44,461 bases of DNA, from the NCBI RefSeq assembly GCF_959025735.1, contig NZ_CAUFJQ010000002.1, positions 1 to 44,461 of the forward strand, in the 5' to 3' direction. The DNA is from an uncultured Streptococcus sp. GTDB taxonomy: Bacteria; Bacillota; Bacilli; Lactobacillales; Streptococcaceae. This document shows positions 8,224 to 17,423 of the stretch, one piece after another. The notes under the pieces are model-generated. The model did not search any database and was not told where the DNA came from. It worked only from the letters and a program-made list of their open reading frames with translations. Position 1 is the first letter of the stretch; each line of letters opens with the position of its first letter. The translations under genes were made by a program, and so were the position numbers.

Positions 8224-9021
8224 CTATCCATTTTTTAGATAAAAAACTATCAACATGAGACACAGAATAACGAGCAATGCTAGGGTATCTTTTACTCCCC
8301 ACTGCAGAGTCCGATAGCGTGTTCGTCCCTCACCGCCTTTGTACCCTCTCGCTTCCATCGCAATTGCTAATGCATCTGCGCGTTTAAAACTAGAAGCAAA
8401 TAGAGGAATGAGGATCGGAATAAAGGAACGGATCCTTTTTAATAGATTTCCTTCACCAAAATCAACACCACGCGCCCTTTGCGCATTCATGATTCGATTC
8501 GTATCATCTACTAAGGTTGGAACAAAGCGCAAACTCATAGATAGCATTAACCCAATCTCATGAGCCGGAACCTTAATAATTTTTAGTGGTGTAAGGATCT
8601 TTTCAACAGCATCTGCTAAACTCAATGGTGTCGTCGTCACTGTTAAAATCGTCGAATAAAAAATAATTAAAATAAATCTACAAAATATGATGGCGGCTTG
8701 CATCAATCCTTGGTCGGTTAATTTAAAAAACCACCATTGATACAAAATAGTTCCTTGAGAGGTCGCAAATAATTGAAAAATAGTTGTAAAAGCAATGATA
8801 AAAATCATTGATTTTAAGCCTTTAATATAAAAACTAACCGAAATCCTCGTTAGATACATTAAAACAAAAATAAAACCAAAGAGAAGAACATTTGTCTGGA
8901 TATTATTTGCCCAAAACAGAAGAAATATGAATAAAAACATTGAGAGCAACTTCCCACGAGGATCTAGTTGGTGGATAATGGAGTTTCCAGGAATATACCT
9001 TCCCAAAATCATATTATTCAT
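8224..9021 (-). CDS. ecfT: ECF transporter transmembrane subunit EcfT
   Basis: Membrane subunit that couples the EcfA1-EcfA2 ATPases to exchangeable substrate-binding S components for vitamin and micronutrient uptake. The 265-aa protein has about five or six hydrophobic segments and the coupling-helix motif MNAQRARG near residue 167, plus a second AMEARGYKG near 220; such A-R-G helices are the hallmark of EcfT. Its start overlaps the ecfA2 stop by 8 bases. An in-frame ATG three codons later is also possible. Confidence 0.95.
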   Translation of the reverse strand: MNNMILGRYIPGNSIIHQLDPRGKLLSMFLFIFLLFWANNIQTNVLLFGFIFVLMYLTRISVSFYIKGLKSMIFIIAFTTIFQLFATSQGTILYQWWFFKLTDQGLMQAAIIFCRFILIIFYSTILTVTTTPLSLADAVEKILTPLKIIKVPAHEIGLMLSMSLRFVPTLVDDTNRIMNAQRARGVDFGEGNLLKRIRSFIPILIPLFASSFKRADALAIAMEARGYKGGEGRTRYRTLQWGVKDTLALLVILCLMLIVFYLKNG

Positions 9022-9856
9022 GAAGTAACAGCTCCTTTAGTTCCTCAATTTTGATTGGTAGTCTGTCCAGGGAAAGTCCTCTTCGTTTCAATTGAAGAGC
9101 AAAATTCGTAATTTGTGGGACTCCTAATTGAAGTTTTTGTAAATACTCAACCTGTTGAAATACTTCCCTGGGGGATCCGTTTAGGACAAGTTTTCCCGCT
9201 TCTAAAGCAAATACGGTATCAGCAAAATTTGCTACATCATCCATCGTATGAGTTACCAGAACTAGGGTCATCCCATTTTTATGTAATGTCTCAAACAGTG
9301 CCATCAATTCCTTTCTTCCAGCAGGATCTAGCCCTGCTGTCGGCTCGTCCAATACTAAAATCTCTGGTTCGATAGCTAAAATACCCGCGATCGCAACTCG
9401 CCTCATTTGTCCACCAGATAGTTCAAATGGACTTTTATCATAGATAGACTCTTCTAAACCAACGATCGCTAATTTTTCTTTGGCTATTTCCTCCGCTTTG
9501 TCCTTAGGTACCCCAAAATTCTGTGGTCCAAAGGCTACATCAGCTAGAACGGTTTCCGCAAATAGCTGACTTTCTGGAAATTGAAAAACCAAACCGACTT
9601 TTTTTCTCAGGTACTTCATTTCTTTTGGCTCAGAATGATTATCTAAAACAAAATCTTCAAATTGAATCGTTCCTGTAGTCGGACGCAGTAAACCATTTAG
9701 TAATTGCAACAAAGTAGACTTGCCACTACCAGTATGCCCGATGATGGCTGTATAAGATCCATTTTTTATTTCCAAACTAATATCAGAAAGCGCCTGCCCT
9801 TCAAAAGGACTTCCCTCTTGATAAGTATAATAGACATTCTTTAAAGAGATTCCCAT
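9014..9856 (-). CDS. ecfA2: ECF transporter ATP-binding subunit EcfA2
   Basis: The 280-aa ABC ATPase has Walker A GHTGSGKST (about 39-47), signature ELSGGQMRRVAIA (about 145) and Walker B ILVLDEPTAGLDP. It overlaps ecfA1 by 16 bases and ecfT by 8, so the three subunits are tightly coupled in translation. No S component is encoded here, so the module likely serves several S proteins encoded elsewhere. Confidence 0.95.
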   Translation of the reverse strand: MGISLKNVYYTYQEGSPFEGQALSDISLEIKNGSYTAIIGHTGSGKSTLLQLLNGLLRPTTGTIQFEDFVLDNHSEPKEMKYLRKKVGLVFQFPESQLFAETVLADVAFGPQNFGVPKDKAEEIAKEKLAIVGLEESIYDKSPFELSGGQMRRVAIAGILAIEPEILVLDEPTAGLDPAGRKELMALFETLHKNGMTLVLVTHTMDDVANFADTVFALEAGKLVLNGSPREVFQQVEYLQKLQLGVPQITNFALQLKRRGLSLDRLPIKIEELKELLLHE

Positions 9857-10665
9857 AGTTGGTCTAATAACTCACTTTCTGTTAGATAATCCTGTTTTAG
9901 CGGAAAATGTGAGCTGAGAGATTCTTGAACCTGCTTACTAAAAGGCTTATCTAATCCAATCTCATTCAGATCATTTCTTGAAAACAATTCCCGCGGTGTC
10001 ATAGAAGACTCTAGTTTTCCTTTTTGAAAGACGAGTGTTCGATCACTTAAGGCAATTTCGGTTAAATCATGGGTAATAGAAATAATTGTTAATTGAAACT
10101 TTTTCTGAAGTTCTCTCATTACCGCCATTAGATCCTCTCTACCTTCTGGATCTAACATACTAGTTGCTTCATCAAGGATAATAATAGTTGGTCTCAAGGC
10201 GATAATACCTGCTATGGCCACCCGTTGCTTTTGACCACCTGACAAACGAGATGGTTCGCGATCTTTAAACTCCAGCATACCGACTTGCTCAATAGCCTTC
10301 TCCACACGTTGAAGCATTTCTTCCCGTGGAATTCCTTGATTTTCTAAACCAAAGGCAACATCATCTTCTACTGTCGCACCAACAAATTGGTTGTCAGGAT
10401 TCTGAAATACAATCCCAATTTTACTACGGATTTCCCATATGGTTTCACGAGTCAGTTGTTTTCCATCAACGTAAATCTCACCAGACTCAGCTTCCAAAAG
10501 GCCATCAATCAGGCGTACAACTGTAGATTTCCCACTACCATTGTGTCCAACAATCGAAAGCCACTCTCCTTGTTTCACGTGAAACGAAACCGTGTCAATT
10601 TGATACTCTTCTACTGTTTTATCGTATCGAAAGGATACATTTTTTAGCTCAATCATCTGTTTCAT
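9841..10665 (-). CDS. ecfA1: ECF transporter ATP-binding subunit EcfA1
   Basis: The 274-aa ABC ATPase has Walker A GHNGSGKST (about 40-48), the Q-loop FQNPDNQF typical of EcfA1, signature RLSGGQKQRVAIA and Walker B IIILDEATSMLDP. The ATG directly follows the pgsA stop (TAAATG) without a clear ribosome site, suggesting translational coupling. The reading frame contains a near-consensus parS site at 10571-10586. Confidence 0.95.
   Translation of the reverse strand: MKQMIELKNVSFRYDKTVEEYQIDTVSFHVKQGEWLSIVGHNGSGKSTVVRLIDGLLEAESGEIYVDGKQLTRETIWEIRSKIGIVFQNPDNQFVGATVEDDVAFGLENQGIPREEMLQRVEKAIEQVGMLEFKDREPSRLSGGQKQRVAIAGIIALRPTIIILDEATSMLDPEGREDLMAVMRELQKKFQLTIISITHDLTEIALSDRTLVFQKGKLESSMTPRELFSRNDLNEIGLDKPFSKQVQESLSSHFPLKQDYLTESELLDQLWESL
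10571..10586. other. parS site in ecfA1
   Basis: TGTTTCACGTGAAACG matches the ParB target TGTTTCACGTGAAACA at 15 of 16 positions. It lies about 18 kb from dnaA. ParB is encoded at 27759-28520. Confidence 0.9.
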
Positions 10666-11205
10666 TTATTTAAATGTGTCTTTAAAGAGATAGCTACTTC
10701 CCTTAAAGTAGTCGTAACCAGAATAAATTGTGAAAATCAATGCAATATAAAGCAACACTTGCCCCGGAAGTGTCCAATGGCAAAGCAAAAAGATAATGGC
10801 AAACATTTGGCTAAAGGTTTTAATTTTTCCTGGCATGGCTGCAGCAAGAACTGTACCACCTGTCTCAACAAGTAGAAGACGCAAACCAGTAACAGCTAAC
10901 TCACGACAAATGATAACGGCTGCAATCCAAGCAGGAACCATTTTTAATTCAATCATCATGATAAAGGCTGACATGACCAATAATTTATCTGCCATTGGAT
11001 CGGCAAATTTACCAAAATTACTAACTACATTCCATTTTCGTGCAAGAAAGCCATCTAAATAATCTGTAATACTAGCAATTGCAAAAATAACTGCCGCTAC
11101 AATATGTCCTAAGTAAGAGTGACTTAAACTTAAAATGGCAATAAAAATAGGAATCATCACAACCCGAAATAATGTCAATGCATTAGGAATATTTTCTTTT
11201 TTCAT
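10666..11205 (-). CDS. pgsA: CDP-diacylglycerol-glycerol-3-phosphate 3-phosphatidyltransferase
   Basis: Makes phosphatidylglycerol phosphate, the committed step to phosphatidylglycerol and cardiolipin. The 179-aa membrane protein contains the CDP-alcohol phosphatidyltransferase signature D-G-x2-A-R-x8-G-x3-D-x3-D within DYLDGFLARKW...GKFADPMADK (about residues 48-72) and four or more hydrophobic helices. GGAGG lies upstream of the ATG. The neighbours rodZ and ecfA1 are on the same transcript. Confidence 0.96.
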   Translation of the reverse strand: MKKENIPNALTLFRVVMIPIFIAILSLSHSYLGHIVAAVIFAIASITDYLDGFLARKWNVVSNFGKFADPMADKLLVMSAFIMMIELKMVPAWIAAVIICRELAVTGLRLLLVETGGTVLAAAMPGKIKTFSQMFAIIFLLCHWTLPGQVLLYIALIFTIYSGYDYFKGSSYLFKDTFK

Positions 11206-11236
11206 ACTTCCTCCAAAAAATAAACTATCTTTACAT

Positions 11237-11644
11237 CTATTTTACAGATGCTGTAAACTCATAAAAATATACGATATAAATCACAAAGCCAAGAATGGCA
11301 AAACTAACTAGTAGATAATACAGGATTGGTAACCAGCTCGCTTTCTGTCTTACTTTTCTTGAATGAAGCTCTTCGTCATCTACAAGTATTTCTTCATCAA
11401 ATAACAATTCTTTTCCTTCACGAAAAGCTGTCAATAGGATGGACTCATCTAATCCCAAAGCCCATGCTAACTTTTTAAGATAGATCTGAGCGTAAAAGGG
11501 ACTCGGTAATAGATCAAACTCATCGTTTTCCAACGCTTCTATATAAGGAATTCCAATGGCTGTTTTATTTGACACATCCTGTAAACTTAAGTGTAAATTT
11601 ACTCTTGACAGTCTTAACACTTGACCAATCGTTCTCTTCTTCAT
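11237..11644 (-). CDS. rodZ: RodZ-like protein without the extracellular domain
   Basis: The 135-aa protein has an N-terminal helix-turn-helix of RodZ type (GQVLRLSRVNLHLSLQDVS, then TAIGIPYIEALE, about residues 7-75) and one transmembrane segment (about 106-127), and stops 8 residues later. RodZ proteins normally continue into a long linker and a DUF4115 extracellular domain, about 270 residues in pneumococcus from memory. The downstream gap to pgsA is only 31 bases, so no remnant is left. Its place between the M16 genes and pgsA is the usual rodZ position. The last codons form TTTACA-N5-TGTAAA. Confidence 0.8.
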   Translation of the reverse strand: MKKRTIGQVLRLSRVNLHLSLQDVSNKTAIGIPYIEALENDEFDLLPSPFYAQIYLKKLAWALGLDESILLTAFREGKELLFDEEILVDDEELHSRKVRQKASWLPILYYLLVSFAILGFVIYIVYFYEFTASVK

Positions 11645-11670
11645 GTTTTCCCTTCTTGATACATTGTTTA

Positions 11671-12945
11671 CTACTTTTGAAAAATCATATAGTCAACCAT
11701 CTCAGCCTGGTCGATGAACTGACGCCCTAATTTGATGATATCTTGTAAACTAATACCTTGTAAAATCTTTGGAAGATCATAAGAAGTGCTACCGTCTGAA
11801 AAATATTCAAACTGAGTGGCACTATACTCAAGCGAATTTAAACCTTGTAAGAAATCACCAAACATTTCGCTTTTAATCGTATCCAAATGTTCCTGATTGA
11901 CATCTGGATCCTTCTCAAATTGTTTGATTGCTGACCTAAATTGATGAGATAGGGACACCGGTTCTTGAGTATCCATTGTCAAAATAACGAAATGAAATAA
12001 TTCCTCAACCTCGACTTCAAGTGTCAATGAGTTGTCAATCTTCCCAGCTTCATATAAACTTTGAAACCGTTGCGAAGTCCAACCAAACATCATCGAAAAC
12101 AGTAATTTCAACATCAATTTATAACGAAATTTTTCCTCTTCCTTAATGATATCATTTCCTCGAATTCCAATTGCCAACTTAGGAGTAGCAACTTCCATTC
12201 TACAAGATTGATTCAATCTTACTTCATTTTTTTCTACAGGAAAACGTTCTAACTCCACAGATGGATGAAGAGGAACTAGATCATATTCCTTTACTACTTG
12301 CAATACTTCATCAACATCAAAGTTTCCGATCACTAATAAGTGCATTTGAGAGGGATGATAGAATAGATCAAAGTTTTCACGGAGATTATCTATTGTAATG
12401 TCAGAAATAGACTCCCAAGTCCCAGCAATATCATCTGCTAACGGTGTTCCAGGATATAAATTTTCTAAAGCACCAAAAAATAATCGGTAGTCTGGACTAT
12501 CTTGGTACATTCCAATTTCTTGTTGAATGATTTCTCTTTCCTTAGATACAGATTTTTCTGTAAAGGAAGCCTTTGAAACCATCTCCAATAACAATTGAAT
12601 ATTCTCAGGGATTTTTGAAGTTGTTGAGAAAAGATAACTTGTCTTTGTAAAGCTTGTAAAGGCATTACTTTCCGATCCTAAATGAACGAATTTTTTTAAA
12701 TAATCTTGACCATTTTCATCTTCAAATACTTTGTGTTCTAAGAAATGAGCAATTCCTGCAGGATATTGCCTTTCATCACCATTCACTATAATTCGTGTAT
12801 CCACTGAGCCAAACTTAGTTGTGATTATTCCATAGGTTTCATAATAATCTTCTTTGGGAATTAAATGAATAGTCAACCCATTTGACAAGCGTGTAAAGTA
12901 AACTTGCTCACCAACTGATTCATAATATTTTTCTTTAATTTTCAA
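11671..12945 (-). CDS. yfmH: M16-family zinc peptidase YfmH-like
   Basis: The 424-aa protein has the inverted zinc motif HFLEH (H-x-x-E-H) at about residues 67-71, in GIAHFLEHKVFED, with the downstream Glu expected near 140 (the SKEREIIQQEIGMY segment), so it looks active. It pairs with the neighbouring protein that lacks the motif, as M16 peptidases often do. The start is TTG; no in-frame ATG or GTG fits, and the purine-rich GGAAGG lies before the yfmF stop. The substrate is unknown. Confidence 0.88.
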   Translation of the reverse strand: MKIKEKYYESVGEQVYFTRLSNGLTIHLIPKEDYYETYGIITTKFGSVDTRIIVNGDERQYPAGIAHFLEHKVFEDENGQDYLKKFVHLGSESNAFTSFTKTSYLFSTTSKIPENIQLLLEMVSKASFTEKSVSKEREIIQQEIGMYQDSPDYRLFFGALENLYPGTPLADDIAGTWESISDITIDNLRENFDLFYHPSQMHLLVIGNFDVDEVLQVVKEYDLVPLHPSVELERFPVEKNEVRLNQSCRMEVATPKLAIGIRGNDIIKEEEKFRYKLMLKLLFSMMFGWTSQRFQSLYEAGKIDNSLTLEVEVEELFHFVILTMDTQEPVSLSHQFRSAIKQFEKDPDVNQEHLDTIKSEMFGDFLQGLNSLEYSATQFEYFSDGSTSYDLPKILQGISLQDIIKLGRQFIDQAEMVDYMIFQK

Positions 12946-12953
12946 TCTTTACA

Positions 12954-14201
12954 CTACTTTCCTTCCATAAAATAAACAGACTGTAAATTAATTGTTTTTG
13001 CCACTTCAATAATTTCTTCTCTACTAACCTTATCGATGGACTCTAACCACTCTTCTAAAGAAAGGACTTTCTTTCCTAGGATCGTTTTCAGATATTCCCT
13101 TTCAATCAAGGTATTTTGCCGATCCTGTGCTAACAAGGTCGTATTCACTAACATTTCTTTTGTCAATTGAAGCTCTGAATCTGTAAACTTGCCTCGTTTT
13201 AAATCATTCAACTGTCTCATAATCAAGGTCATTACTTTCGTGCGAGATTCCTTATCAATGCCTGCAAAAACTCTCATAAAGCCTGTAAAAATATCAAAAT
13301 AGCTAGAGATGGTATAAGCAAGGCCTTCTTTCTCACGAATTATTTGAAAAAGTCTCGAATGCGAGAAAGCTCCCAGCATCCCATTTAATACAACTAGTGG
13401 GATATGGAGAGATTCTCCATACTGGGTAGAAAAATGGTAACCTAATTCTAAAATAGATTGTTGGTTTTGTTTTTGCTCTAACTTTTCTCTTACAACATTT
13501 GTAAAAGGTTGTTGATAGGTGACAGACAAATTGTTATCACGTGGCTTGAATTCAAACTGGTTCACTCGATCCACAATAGCGACCTCATTAAAGTCACCTA
13601 TGAAAAAGAAGTCAATGTTATCTAATTGGAGCATCTGATGAAACTGTTCAAGAGAACTTTGAGCTGTTTCTTGTCTCACTAAATCAACTTTCCCCAATCT
13701 TGACATCCCGATTGTTTCGTCTTCAAAAAATAGTTGATTCAATTGCCCATGTGCATAATAATAAGGCTCTTCAATTTCTGACTCCAAATTGGAAATCGTA
13801 TTTTTCTTTTCAACGTCAAATGTATCACTGTCAAAGTGATCTTCTACTACCAAAGGTGAAAAGAAGATAGTTTCTATAATGTCCAAAACCTCATCAGTAA
13901 GAACATTTTTCTTGCTCAAAAAGTCATCGCGCACAAAGGAAATATTCAAATCAACATAATGAACACGACCCCTCTTAGAGACTGAGGTTGACAATTCTAC
14001 CCCGTATAGACTCGCTAATTTTTCACGGAATAATTGTGAAGTTGGATATTTTTGATTTGCAGTTTCCATCATACAGGCTACTAAAACACGCGCAGCCACG
14101 GTATTTTCATCTAATGGCGATGAAAAACGGACCTTAATTTTATTGGTTTTAAATTTTTTTGATTGAAGAAAGTGAAGATTCACGCCCTTTACTAATTCCA
14201 T
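12954..14201 (-). CDS. yfmF: inactive M16-family protein YfmF-like
   Basis: The 415-aa M16-fold protein lacks the H-x-x-E-H motif where the catalytic partner has it (the equivalent region reads VACMMETANQKYPTS), so it is probably a non-catalytic subunit of a heterodimer with YfmH. I start at 14201, since GAGG lies 6 bases before that ATG; earlier ATG and TTG codons have no proper spacing. First gene of the seven-gene run ending at ecfT. Confidence 0.85.
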   Translation of the reverse strand: MELVKGVNLHFLQSKKFKTNKIKVRFSSPLDENTVAARVLVACMMETANQKYPTSQLFREKLASLYGVELSTSVSKRGRVHYVDLNISFVRDDFLSKKNVLTDEVLDIIETIFFSPLVVEDHFDSDTFDVEKKNTISNLESEIEEPYYYAHGQLNQLFFEDETIGMSRLGKVDLVRQETAQSSLEQFHQMLQLDNIDFFFIGDFNEVAIVDRVNQFEFKPRDNNLSVTYQQPFTNVVREKLEQKQNQQSILELGYHFSTQYGESLHIPLVVLNGMLGAFSHSRLFQIIREKEGLAYTISSYFDIFTGFMRVFAGIDKESRTKVMTLIMRQLNDLKRGKFTDSELQLTKEMLVNTTLLAQDRQNTLIEREYLKTILGKKVLSLEEWLESIDKVSREEIIEVAKTINLQSVYFMEGK

Positions 14202-14233
14202 TTTCATCCTCGTTCTACTCAATAGTAACTTTC

Positions 14234-14242
14234 ATTATAACA
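14234..14242 (-). promoter_or_regulatory. extended -10 promoter of the yfmF-ecfT operon
   Basis: Minus-strand TGTTATAAT, a perfect extended -10, about 33 bases upstream of the yfmF start. The -35 is weak. Confidence 0.65.
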
Positions 14243-14327
14243 CGAAATCACACTAAAATCCTAATTCAAACTGTGAAAAAGCTCCTCAAATCACTCAACA
14301 TTCTCTACCCTAGAAAAACTAAAAATA

Positions 14328-14336
14328 TGGTATAAT
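14328..14336 (+). promoter_or_regulatory. extended -10 promoter of yaaA-recF
   Basis: TGGTATAAT, 20 bases before the yaaA ATG. It is divergent from the yfmF promoter, with about 85 bases between the two -10 elements. Confidence 0.7.
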
Positions 14337-14356
14337 AACACGCAAAGAGGTGAACT

Positions 14357-14719
14357 ATGAATTACAAATTATTTGATGACTTTATTACATTACAAGCAAT
14401 CTTAAAAGAACTCGGTATTATACAGAGTGGTGGTGCAATCAAAGCCTTTCTTCAAGAAAAAGAAGTCTTTGTTAATGGTGAATTAGAACAACGGAGAGGC
14501 CGTAAACTTCGTGTCAATGATCAAATTGACATTCCTGAACTGAGCGTTACTATCACCATTCTTGAACCTTCTCAAGAAGAAATAGAAGAGCATCTTAAAG
14601 ACAAGGAAGAAAAGGAACGTGTTGCTAAACTTGTCAAGCAACTCAATCAACAACAAAAGAAACAACCGAAAAAGTCTAACAAAAAAGAAAAAGCGATTCG
14701 CTTTCCTGGTACCTCGTAA
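14357..14719 (+). CDS. yaaA: S4-domain RNA-binding protein YaaA
   Basis: The 120-aa protein has an S4 RNA-binding domain in its N-terminal 70 residues (LKELGIIQSGGAIKAFLQE, VFVNGELEQRRGRKLRVND) and a highly charged Lys/Gln-rich tail ending in FPGTS. The B. subtilis homologue is about 71 aa, so the basic tail is an extension. It overlaps recF by one base (TAATG), the usual yaaA-recF pairing. Confidence 0.92.
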   Translation: MNYKLFDDFITLQAILKELGIIQSGGAIKAFLQEKEVFVNGELEQRRGRKLRVNDQIDIPELSVTITILEPSQEEIEEHLKDKEEKERVAKLVKQLNQQQKKQPKKSNKKEKAIRFPGTS

Positions 14720-15813
14720 TGTGGTTAAAACACTTATCCATTCAAAATTTTCGTAATTATCAAGAACTAGAAGTCGAGTTTCATCCTGGACTAAATATTT
14801 TCCTAGGTCAAAATGCTCAAGGAAAGACTAATATTCTCGAATCAATTTATTTTCTAGCTTTAACCAGAAGTCATCGAACACGAAATGATAGAGATCTCAT
14901 CTATTTTGAATCCACCGATTTTAAAGTTTCTGGTCAATTACAAAGAGAAACTGGTCCCCTTCCATTAGAAATTTCCTTGACACCAAAAGGTCGGATAACT
15001 AAGGTTAATCATTTGAAACAAGCCAAATTATCGAACTACATTGGCCATATGAATGTTGTCCTTTTCGCACCCGAAGATTTGCAACTGATCAAAGGATCAC
15101 CTGCAGGGCGTCGAAAGTTTATTGACATTGAATTAGGTCAGATGAAACCTCTCTATTTATCCGACTTATCTCAATACAACCATGTACTGAAACAAAGAAA
15201 TAGTTATCTAAAAAATTCAGAAAAAATTGATGCTACATTTTTGGAGGTTTTAGATTCACAACTAGCTAGTTTTGGAAGTCGCGTCATCCATCATCGGCTT
15301 GAGTTTATTAAAAAATTAGAAGCTAAAGCAAAAGAAAAACATGCTCGACTTTCTGACAACAAAGAAGATCTATCGATTCAATATCAGTCAACTGTTTTTT
15401 CTGAAGATGGAAATGATGTAGAAGAACAATTTCTCTCTATGTTGGAAAAAAACCGTCAGAAGGATATTTTTAGGAAAACAACAAGTATTGGGCCTCACAG
15501 GGATGATTTGGCATTTTTTATCAATAATATGAATGCTACCTTTGGTAGTCAAGGCCAGCATCGAAGTGTTGTTCTCTCTCTAAAATTAGCAGAAATTGAA
15601 TTAATGGAAGAAATCACAAGAGAAAAGCCGATTTTACTACTTGACGATGTCATGAGCGAACTTGACAATTATCGTCAACTTCAACTACTTGAAACCATCT
15701 CTAATAATATTCAAACATTTATTACAACGACCACTCTCGATCATTTAAAAGAACTACCTGAAGAGTTGAAAATTTTCACTGTTCAAGCCGGTCATATCAA
15801 AACAGCATCTTAA
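14719..15813 (+). CDS. recF: DNA replication and repair protein RecF
   Basis: SMC-like ATPase that helps load RecA at single-strand gaps and stalled forks. The 364 aa are the normal length. Walker A GQNAQGKTN is near residues 30-38, the ABC-type signature GSQGQHRSVVLSLKLAE near 275, and Walker B ILLLDDVMSELD near 307. Here it sits 13 kb from dnaA rather than next to dnaN as in Bacillus. The start overlaps the yaaA stop, and a strong terminator follows. Confidence 0.97.
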   Translation: MWLKHLSIQNFRNYQELEVEFHPGLNIFLGQNAQGKTNILESIYFLALTRSHRTRNDRDLIYFESTDFKVSGQLQRETGPLPLEISLTPKGRITKVNHLKQAKLSNYIGHMNVVLFAPEDLQLIKGSPAGRRKFIDIELGQMKPLYLSDLSQYNHVLKQRNSYLKNSEKIDATFLEVLDSQLASFGSRVIHHRLEFIKKLEAKAKEKHARLSDNKEDLSIQYQSTVFSEDGNDVEEQFLSMLEKNRQKDIFRKTTSIGPHRDDLAFFINNMNATFGSQGQHRSVVLSLKLAEIELMEEITREKPILLLDDVMSELDNYRQLQLLETISNNIQTFITTTTLDHLKELPEELKIFTVQAGHIKTAS

Positions 15814-15840
15814 CAATACTGTCAAGATGCTGTTATTTTT
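15803..15840 (+). terminator. recF terminator
   Basis: AACAGCATCTT and AAGATGCTGTT form an 11-bp stem followed by ATTTTTG. The left arm includes the last recF codons. Confidence 0.85.
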
Positions 15841-15858
15841 GTTTACAAATGTGTAAAT
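15841..15858. repeat. TTTACA-N4-TGTAAA palindrome abutting the guaB stop
   Basis: GTTTACAAATGTGTAAAT, immediately adjacent to the guaB stop codon (15859-15861), arranged exactly as at the lysM stop (4418-4435). Confidence 0.7.
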
Positions 15859-17340
15859 TTATTGTGCCGAGTAGTTAGGAGCCTCGTTTGTAATTTGCAC
15901 ATCATGAGGATGGCTTTCTTTCAATCCGGCACCGCTCATTTCGACAAATTGTGCATGATCATGTAAATCTTGAATGGTTGCTGCACCAACATAACCCATA
16001 CCTGAACGAATACCACCGATCATTTGGAAGACCATATCTGCTACAGAACCTTTATAAGCAACGCGTCCTTCAATTCCTTCAGGGACCAATTTATTGGCTT
16101 CATTGACAGATCCTTGGAAGTAACGGTCGCTAGAACCTTTCTTCATTGCTGCAATAGATCCCATACCACGGTATGTTTTAAATTTACGACCTTGGAAGAT
16201 TTCTGTTTCACCTGGTGCTTCATCTGTACCTGCAAGCATTGAGCCAAGCATAACCGCATTTCCACCAGCTGCGAGTGCTTTGACAATATCTCCTGAATAC
16301 TTGATACCACCATCAGCAATGATCGTTTTTCCATATTCACGAGCTACAGCGGCTGCGTCATAAATAGCAGTCACTTGAGGAACACCAACCCCTGCAACAA
16401 CACGAGTTGTACAGATTGATCCTGGACCAATTCCGACCTTAACTACGTCTACCCCTGCATCAAATAATGCACGAGCACCTTCAGCGGTTGCAATATTTCC
16501 TGCAATCAAGGTACGATCTGGGAAGTGAGCACGAATTTCTGCAATCTTACGAAGAACACCCGCAGAATGTCCATGAGCAGTATCGATGACAATAGCATCT
16601 GCACCAGCTTCAAAAAGAGCTTCTGCACGTTCAAAAGTATCTGAAGTAACCCCTACGGCACCAGCCACAAGCAAACGACCAAATTCATCCTTAGCCGCAT
16701 TTGGAAACTCAATAACTTTTTCAATATCTTTGATTGTAATCAAGCCAGAAAGACGACCATTTTCATCTACCAATGGTAATTTTTCAATACGGTGCTCTTG
16801 TAGAATGCGTTCAGCTGTTTCCAAATCAGTTCCAACTGGTGCGGTCACCAAATTTTCACTCGTCATATGATTTGAAATGGGTTGATTGTAATCAGAAATA
16901 AAACGCAAATCCCGGTTTGTAAGGATACCAACTAATTTACGATTTTCAAGTGTTTCAACAACAGGAACACCACTGATTCGGTATCGTCCCATCAACTCAT
17001 CTGCTTCTGCAATTGTATGAGACGGAGTCAAATAGAACGGATCAATGATAACCCCATTTTCAGAACGTTTTACTTTGCGTACTTCATCTGCCTGTTGCTC
17101 AATTGACATGTTTTTATGGATAACACCAAGTCCACCAGCACGTGCCATGGCAATTGCCATTTGACTTTCAGTCACTGTGTCCATGGCAGCAGTAATGATT
17201 GGGATATTCAAGCGTAAATTACTTGCTAATTGTGTACTTAAATCTGCATCATTAGGCAATACGTGACTTTCTGCTGGAATCAAAAGCACGTCATCGAATG
17301 TAAACCCTTTTTTTAAAAACTTTGTGTCCCAATTAGACAT
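15859..17340 (-). CDS. guaB: inosine-5'-monophosphate dehydrogenase
   Basis: Oxidises IMP to XMP with NAD, the first committed step to GMP. The 493-aa protein has the split TIM barrel interrupted by two CBS domains (about 95-215, including GRYRISGVPVV and LEEHRIEKLP-like segments), the catalytic loop GIGPGSICTTR (Cys near 308), and the flap with GMGSIAAMKKGSSDRYFQ. The monocistronic gene has its own promoter with TTGACA and TATGAT. Its 3' end touches the 18-bp palindrome. Confidence 0.98.
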   Translation of the reverse strand: MSNWDTKFLKKGFTFDDVLLIPAESHVLPNDADLSTQLASNLRLNIPIITAAMDTVTESQMAIAMARAGGLGVIHKNMSIEQQADEVRKVKRSENGVIIDPFYLTPSHTIAEADELMGRYRISGVPVVETLENRKLVGILTNRDLRFISDYNQPISNHMTSENLVTAPVGTDLETAERILQEHRIEKLPLVDENGRLSGLITIKDIEKVIEFPNAAKDEFGRLLVAGAVGVTSDTFERAEALFEAGADAIVIDTAHGHSAGVLRKIAEIRAHFPDRTLIAGNIATAEGARALFDAGVDVVKVGIGPGSICTTRVVAGVGVPQVTAIYDAAAVAREYGKTIIADGGIKYSGDIVKALAAGGNAVMLGSMLAGTDEAPGETEIFQGRKFKTYRGMGSIAAMKKGSSDRYFQGSVNEANKLVPEGIEGRVAYKGSVADMVFQMIGGIRSGMGYVGAATIQDLHDHAQFVEMSGAGLKESHPHDVQITNEAPNYSAQ

Positions 17341-17395
17341 TAGCTGGATCCTCTTTTCTTTTTATTTGAGCAAGGCTCGAATTTTTATTGTTAAT

Positions 17396-17423
17396 ATCAT
17401 ACCATTCTATGGCAATTTGTCAA
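17396..17423 (-). promoter_or_regulatory. guaB promoter
   Basis: Minus-strand TTGACA (17418-17423), 16-base spacer, TATGAT (17396-17401). The leader holds a short GAGC/GCTC hairpin (17368-17381). I see no purine riboswitch. Confidence 0.75.
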
